Position numbers and translations under genes: made by a program. A model generated the notes under the pieces. That model saw nothing but the letters and a program-made list of their open reading frames with translations. It did no database searches and was not told the origin of the DNA. 64,000 nt of DNA from an uncultured Clostridia bacterium (GTDB taxonomy: Bacteria > Bacillota > Clostridia > TANB77 > CAG-508). Below, in pieces: positions 61,708-64,000 of the stretch; the stretch's first letter is position 1; each line of letters begins with the position of its first letter. The DNA is taken from contig CAQPBJ010000008.1 in NCBI GenBank assembly GCA_948852945.1, positions 1-64,000 of the forward strand. Direction: 5' to 3'.

Positions 61708-62364
61708 TTAGTTTTCGTTTTTAGTTCCACAGTTGGCACAAAATACATCTCCATCTTCAAGTATTTCACCACACTTAGAACATTTTCTCTTTTCTTCTTT
61801 TTTCTCAGTAGTCTTCTTTTCTTTAGTTTTCTTCTCTTCTTTTACTTCTACTATTTCTTCTACTACTGCTTCTTCAGTATTTTCTTCTATTACGACTTCT
61901 TTTTTAGTTCCGCATTTTGGACAGAATTCATTTTTATCATCTATAATTTCAGAACATCCAGAACATTTTCTTTTTCCTTTTGGAATAAACTGTTCTACTT
62001 CTATTTTTTCTTGTTCTTTTCCACATTGTGGACAAAATGTAGTATTAATTTCCACTTCAACTCCACAGTTTGGACAGATTTTCTTGTTATTTAAAATTAA
62101 GATTTCTCTTTTTAGTTCTTCATTTTGTTTAAGCATCACATCAATTTCTTCAATTTTTTTATCTACAAATTCCATTACACCTTCATTCATTGTTTTTTCT
62201 TCATAGATTTTTTTACCAATTTCAGAATATGTTTGTTCTATCTTTGAATTATTTTCATTTATTGTTTTTTTACATTTGCTTTCTCTTTGTGATTTATTCA
62301 TACTTTCTTGAAAACTGCTTGAAATCTCTGCTCCCTTTTTTGTTAATCCATCTAAAAATCCCAT
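61708..62364 (-). CDS. Zinc-ribbon protein with coiled coil, unknown
   Basis: A 218-residue protein with an N-terminal helical region (about 1-90) followed by three C-x2-C pairs of zinc-ribbon type: KICPNCGVEVEINTTFCPQCG, KCSGCSEIIDDKNEFCPKCG and KCSKCGEILEDGDVFCANCG, separated by an acidic/basic linker rich in Glu, Val and Lys. It starts MGFLDGLTKKG after AGGAGG. Such proteins are common in Clostridia. The function is unknown, probably a scaffold or nucleic acid/protein binding factor. Confidence 0.85.
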   Translation of the reverse strand: MGFLDGLTKKGAEISSSFQESMNKSQRESKCKKTINENNSKIEQTYSEIGKKIYEEKTMNEGVMEFVDKKIEEIDVMLKQNEELKREILILNNKKICPNCGVEVEINTTFCPQCGKEQEKIEVEQFIPKGKRKCSGCSEIIDDKNEFCPKCGTKKEVVIEENTEEAVVEEIVEVKEEKKTKEKKTTEKKEEKRKCSKCGEILEDGDVFCANCGTKNEN

Positions 62365-62383
62365 TTTAAAATTCCTCCTAATT

Positions 62384-63367
62384 TTATTCTTCCTTTAAAT
62401 CTCTAGTCATAAGTATATTAACAGCTTCTCTTGGATCTAATTTATTAAATAATACTTCATATACTGTATTTATAATTGGCACTTCGATATTATGCTTTTT
62501 AGCTAGTTTATATGCAACTTCAATATTATCAATACTTTCTATTGTCATACCTACTTCTTTTCTTGTTTCTTCAATTGTCTTTCCTTGACCTATAAGCATA
62601 CCTGCTCTTCTATTTCTGCTATGCATACTACTACAAGTAACAATTAAATCTCCTAAACCTGTAAGTCCATAAAAAGTTTCTTTTTTTCCACCTAATGCAA
62701 CTCCTAATCTTGACAATTCTACTAAACCTCTTGTAAGTAAAGCTGCAAAAGTATTATCTCCAAGATTTAAACCTGCTGATACTCCTGCACAAAAAGCTAT
62801 AATATTTTTTAAAGCTCCTCCAAGTTCTACTCCTTTAACATCTTGTGATGTATACATTCTCATTTTATCACTTTTAAATATATCAACAACTAAATCAGAT
62901 AATTCTTTATGTTCAGATGCTACAACTAAAGCTGTTGGAATAAGAATTGAAACCTCTTCTGCATGACTAGGTCCAGAAAGAACTCCTATTTTATTATTAG
63001 GTAATTCTTCTTTTGCTACATCATCTAACGTTTTTAAAGAATCAGCTTCAAAACCTTTTGAACAAATAACTACTGCTTGATCTGTAACGTAATCTTTATA
63101 TTTTTTTATTGTATCTCTTGTAAACTTTGAAGGTGTAACATGTAATATAAGTTCTGTCCCTTCTAATACTTCTTTCATATCTGTAGAACAATACACATTT
63201 TCTGGTATTACAGCATTAGGTAAGAATTTACATTTTCTTTCTTTATTTAATAAATCTCTTTCTTCTTCCGAAAAAGACCAAATATTAACAAGGTGTCCTT
63301 GGCCTGCTAAATAAATTGCAAGAGCAACTCCCCAGCTTCCACTTCCTATAATCGCAACTTTCTTCAT
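62384..63367 (-). CDS. gpsA: Glycerol-3-phosphate dehydrogenase (NAD(P)+)
   Basis: The 327-residue enzyme begins KVAIIGSGSWGVALAIYLAG, and has VICSKGFE, LSGPSHAEEVS and GVELGGALKNIIAFCAG with the catalytic lysine, then LTRGLVELSRLG and TGLGDLIVTCSS. It makes sn-glycerol-3-phosphate from dihydroxyacetone phosphate, the precursor for PlsY upstream and for PgsA elsewhere in the window. Confidence 0.96.
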   Translation of the reverse strand: MKKVAIIGSGSWGVALAIYLAGQGHLVNIWSFSEEERDLLNKERKCKFLPNAVIPENVYCSTDMKEVLEGTELILHVTPSKFTRDTIKKYKDYVTDQAVVICSKGFEADSLKTLDDVAKEELPNNKIGVLSGPSHAEEVSILIPTALVVASEHKELSDLVVDIFKSDKMRMYTSQDVKGVELGGALKNIIAFCAGVSAGLNLGDNTFAALLTRGLVELSRLGVALGGKKETFYGLTGLGDLIVTCSSMHSRNRRAGMLIGQGKTIEETRKEVGMTIESIDNIEVAYKLAKKHNIEVPIINTVYEVLFNKLDPREAVNILMTRDLKEE

Positions 63368-63383
63368 ATACTCTCCTTTATTA

Positions 63384-63998
63384 TTAAAATATTTTATTTT
63401 CTTGCCCTTTTAGTAATCTTTTTATATTAGTTCTATGATTAAAACATACAAATACACCAAGTAAAATTCCAAAAATTCTATAATCACCCTCAACTAAATA
63501 GTTTTCATGAATGAATAATGTTAAAACTGGAAATAAAATTGCAGCTGCAACAGATCCAAGAGAAACCATTCTTGTTAAAATTATTAAAATTAATGCAAAT
63601 ACTAAACATATTAAACCTATTTGCCAATTTGTAAGTAAAATTATACCTAAACTAGTAGCAACACCTTTTCCACCTTTAAATCCAAAAAACACTGGAAATG
63701 TATGACCTAAAACTACAGCCAATCCTGCTACTTGAATTAAGTATTCTACATGTTCATAATTATCAATATGTCCAATTAACTTTGCAAATAAAATAGCTAC
63801 TACACCTTTCAAAATATCACATACTAATGTAAGTATAGCTATCTTCTTTCCTGCTGTTCTAAGCACATTTGTACTTCCTGCATTTTTACTACCTTTTTCT
63901 CTAACATCAAAACCTGCTAATTTTTTAGTAAAAATTACAGAAAAACTAATACTACCAATAAGATATGCAACTAATGCAACTAATATATATATCGCCAT
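63384..63998 (-). CDS. plsY: Glycerol-3-phosphate acyltransferase PlsY
   Basis: This 204-residue integral membrane protein has five helices and the PlsY motifs GSISFSVIFTKKLAGFDVREKGSKNAGSTNVLR-type region (shortened: GSKNAGSTN), GHTFPVFFGFKGGKGVATS and FNHRTNIKRLL. It transfers an acyl group from acyl phosphate to glycerol-3-phosphate to start phospholipid synthesis. The ATG at 63998 is at the window edge, so its ribosome site is not visible. It is followed by gpsA with a 16-base spacer. Confidence 0.93.
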   Translation of the reverse strand: MAIYILVALVAYLIGSISFSVIFTKKLAGFDVREKGSKNAGSTNVLRTAGKKIAILTLVCDILKGVVAILFAKLIGHIDNYEHVEYLIQVAGLAVVLGHTFPVFFGFKGGKGVATSLGIILLTNWQIGLICLVFALILIILTRMVSLGSVAAAILFPVLTLFIHENYLVEGDYRIFGILLGVFVCFNHRTNIKRLLKGQENKIF

Positions 63999-64000
63999 AC

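Noticed and set aside
61666..62206. Long plus-strand frames rich in Phe and Ser
   Set aside because: They are antisense to the Lys/Glu-rich zinc-ribbon gene, and have no ribosome site.
1..64000. CRISPR arrays, prophage or restriction systems
   Set aside because: No regularly spaced direct repeats, cas, capsid, terminase or methylase genes are visible in any frame.

Overview
The window is about 64 kb of very AT-rich DNA with almost every gene on the minus strand. The base composition, strong AGGAGG-type ribosome sites, a SpoIIM homologue beside xerD, a SipW-type signal peptidase with a TasA/camelysin-like substrate, an LPxTG protein and an RNase P RNA that looks like the A type together suggest a low-GC, probably spore-forming, Gram-positive member of the Clostridia, perhaps an uncultured gut lineage. 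This placement is inference; no 16S or ribosomal protein gene is present.

Layout, left to right. 1-6.8 kb: a degenerate aldehyde-dehydrogenase-like protein, a membrane GGDEF/EAL c-di-GMP protein, a large unknown protein, and xerD. 7-12.9 kb: spoIIM, two isolated genes of visibly foreign composition on either side of tRNA-Leu(UAG) and an HD hydrolase, a CE4 polysaccharide deacetylase, then dapA-dapB on the plus strand. 13.2-35.5 kb: a long minus-strand surface polysaccharide locus. Read in the direction of transcription it runs galE, VanZ-like, Wzz/CpsC, CpsD kinase, CpsB phosphatase, then a five-gene block that is not polysaccharide machinery (CYTH, a GH10-PHP fusion, a small paralogue, an M14 peptidase, a small membrane protein), then a tandem phosphoglycosyl transferase, three glycosyltransferases, an EpsG-type polymerase, a pyruvyl transferase, a Wzx flippase, a second VanZ-like protein, a GT14 enzyme, a UDP-sugar pyrophosphorylase and an LTA-synthase-like phosphoglycerol transferase. 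35.5-38.3 kb: a Zn/Cd efflux operon (ArsR/SmtB repressor, free HMA domain, P1B ATPase) with a consensus promoter overlapped by two operators. 38.3-41.8 kb: a SipW/TasA-like extracellular fibre locus. 42-46 kb: an unknown plus-strand gene, a frameshifted alpha-amylase, a DUF4116 repeat protein and a prepilin-like protein. 46-53.6 kb: rnpB, ligA, pgsA, a UPF0182 membrane protein and ftsY. 53.7-64 kb: a tRNA-Thr with a partial upstream duplicate, a secreted CAP protein, a small paralogue pair, an EndoQ-like nuclease, an LPATG protein, dtd, a zinc-ribbon protein, gpsA and plsY.

The most unusual feature is a set of long, nested inverted repeats placed at gene 3' ends. Copies A (12921-13179) and B (42947-43254) share a core of about 165 bp in which two separate stems differ between copies by compensating changes, while their outer arms are unrelated in sequence yet nearly perfect palindromes. 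Copies C (46851-46972) and D (49119-49240) share a different 105-bp core, also with compensating changes, and their arms run into the stop codons of ligA and pgsA. Element E (35543-35791) is a third type whose arm contains the stop codon of the metal ATPase gene. I read them as structured extragenic elements, mobile or terminator-like, whose arms are matched to the local gene end.

Functionally, the polysaccharide locus, the SipW/TasA-like locus, the EAL phosphodiesterase and the deacetylase point to a cell with an elaborate surface or biofilm matrix. Two genes are interrupted by single-base frameshifts (the second TasA-like gene and the amylase), and these are either real inactivation or sequence errors.
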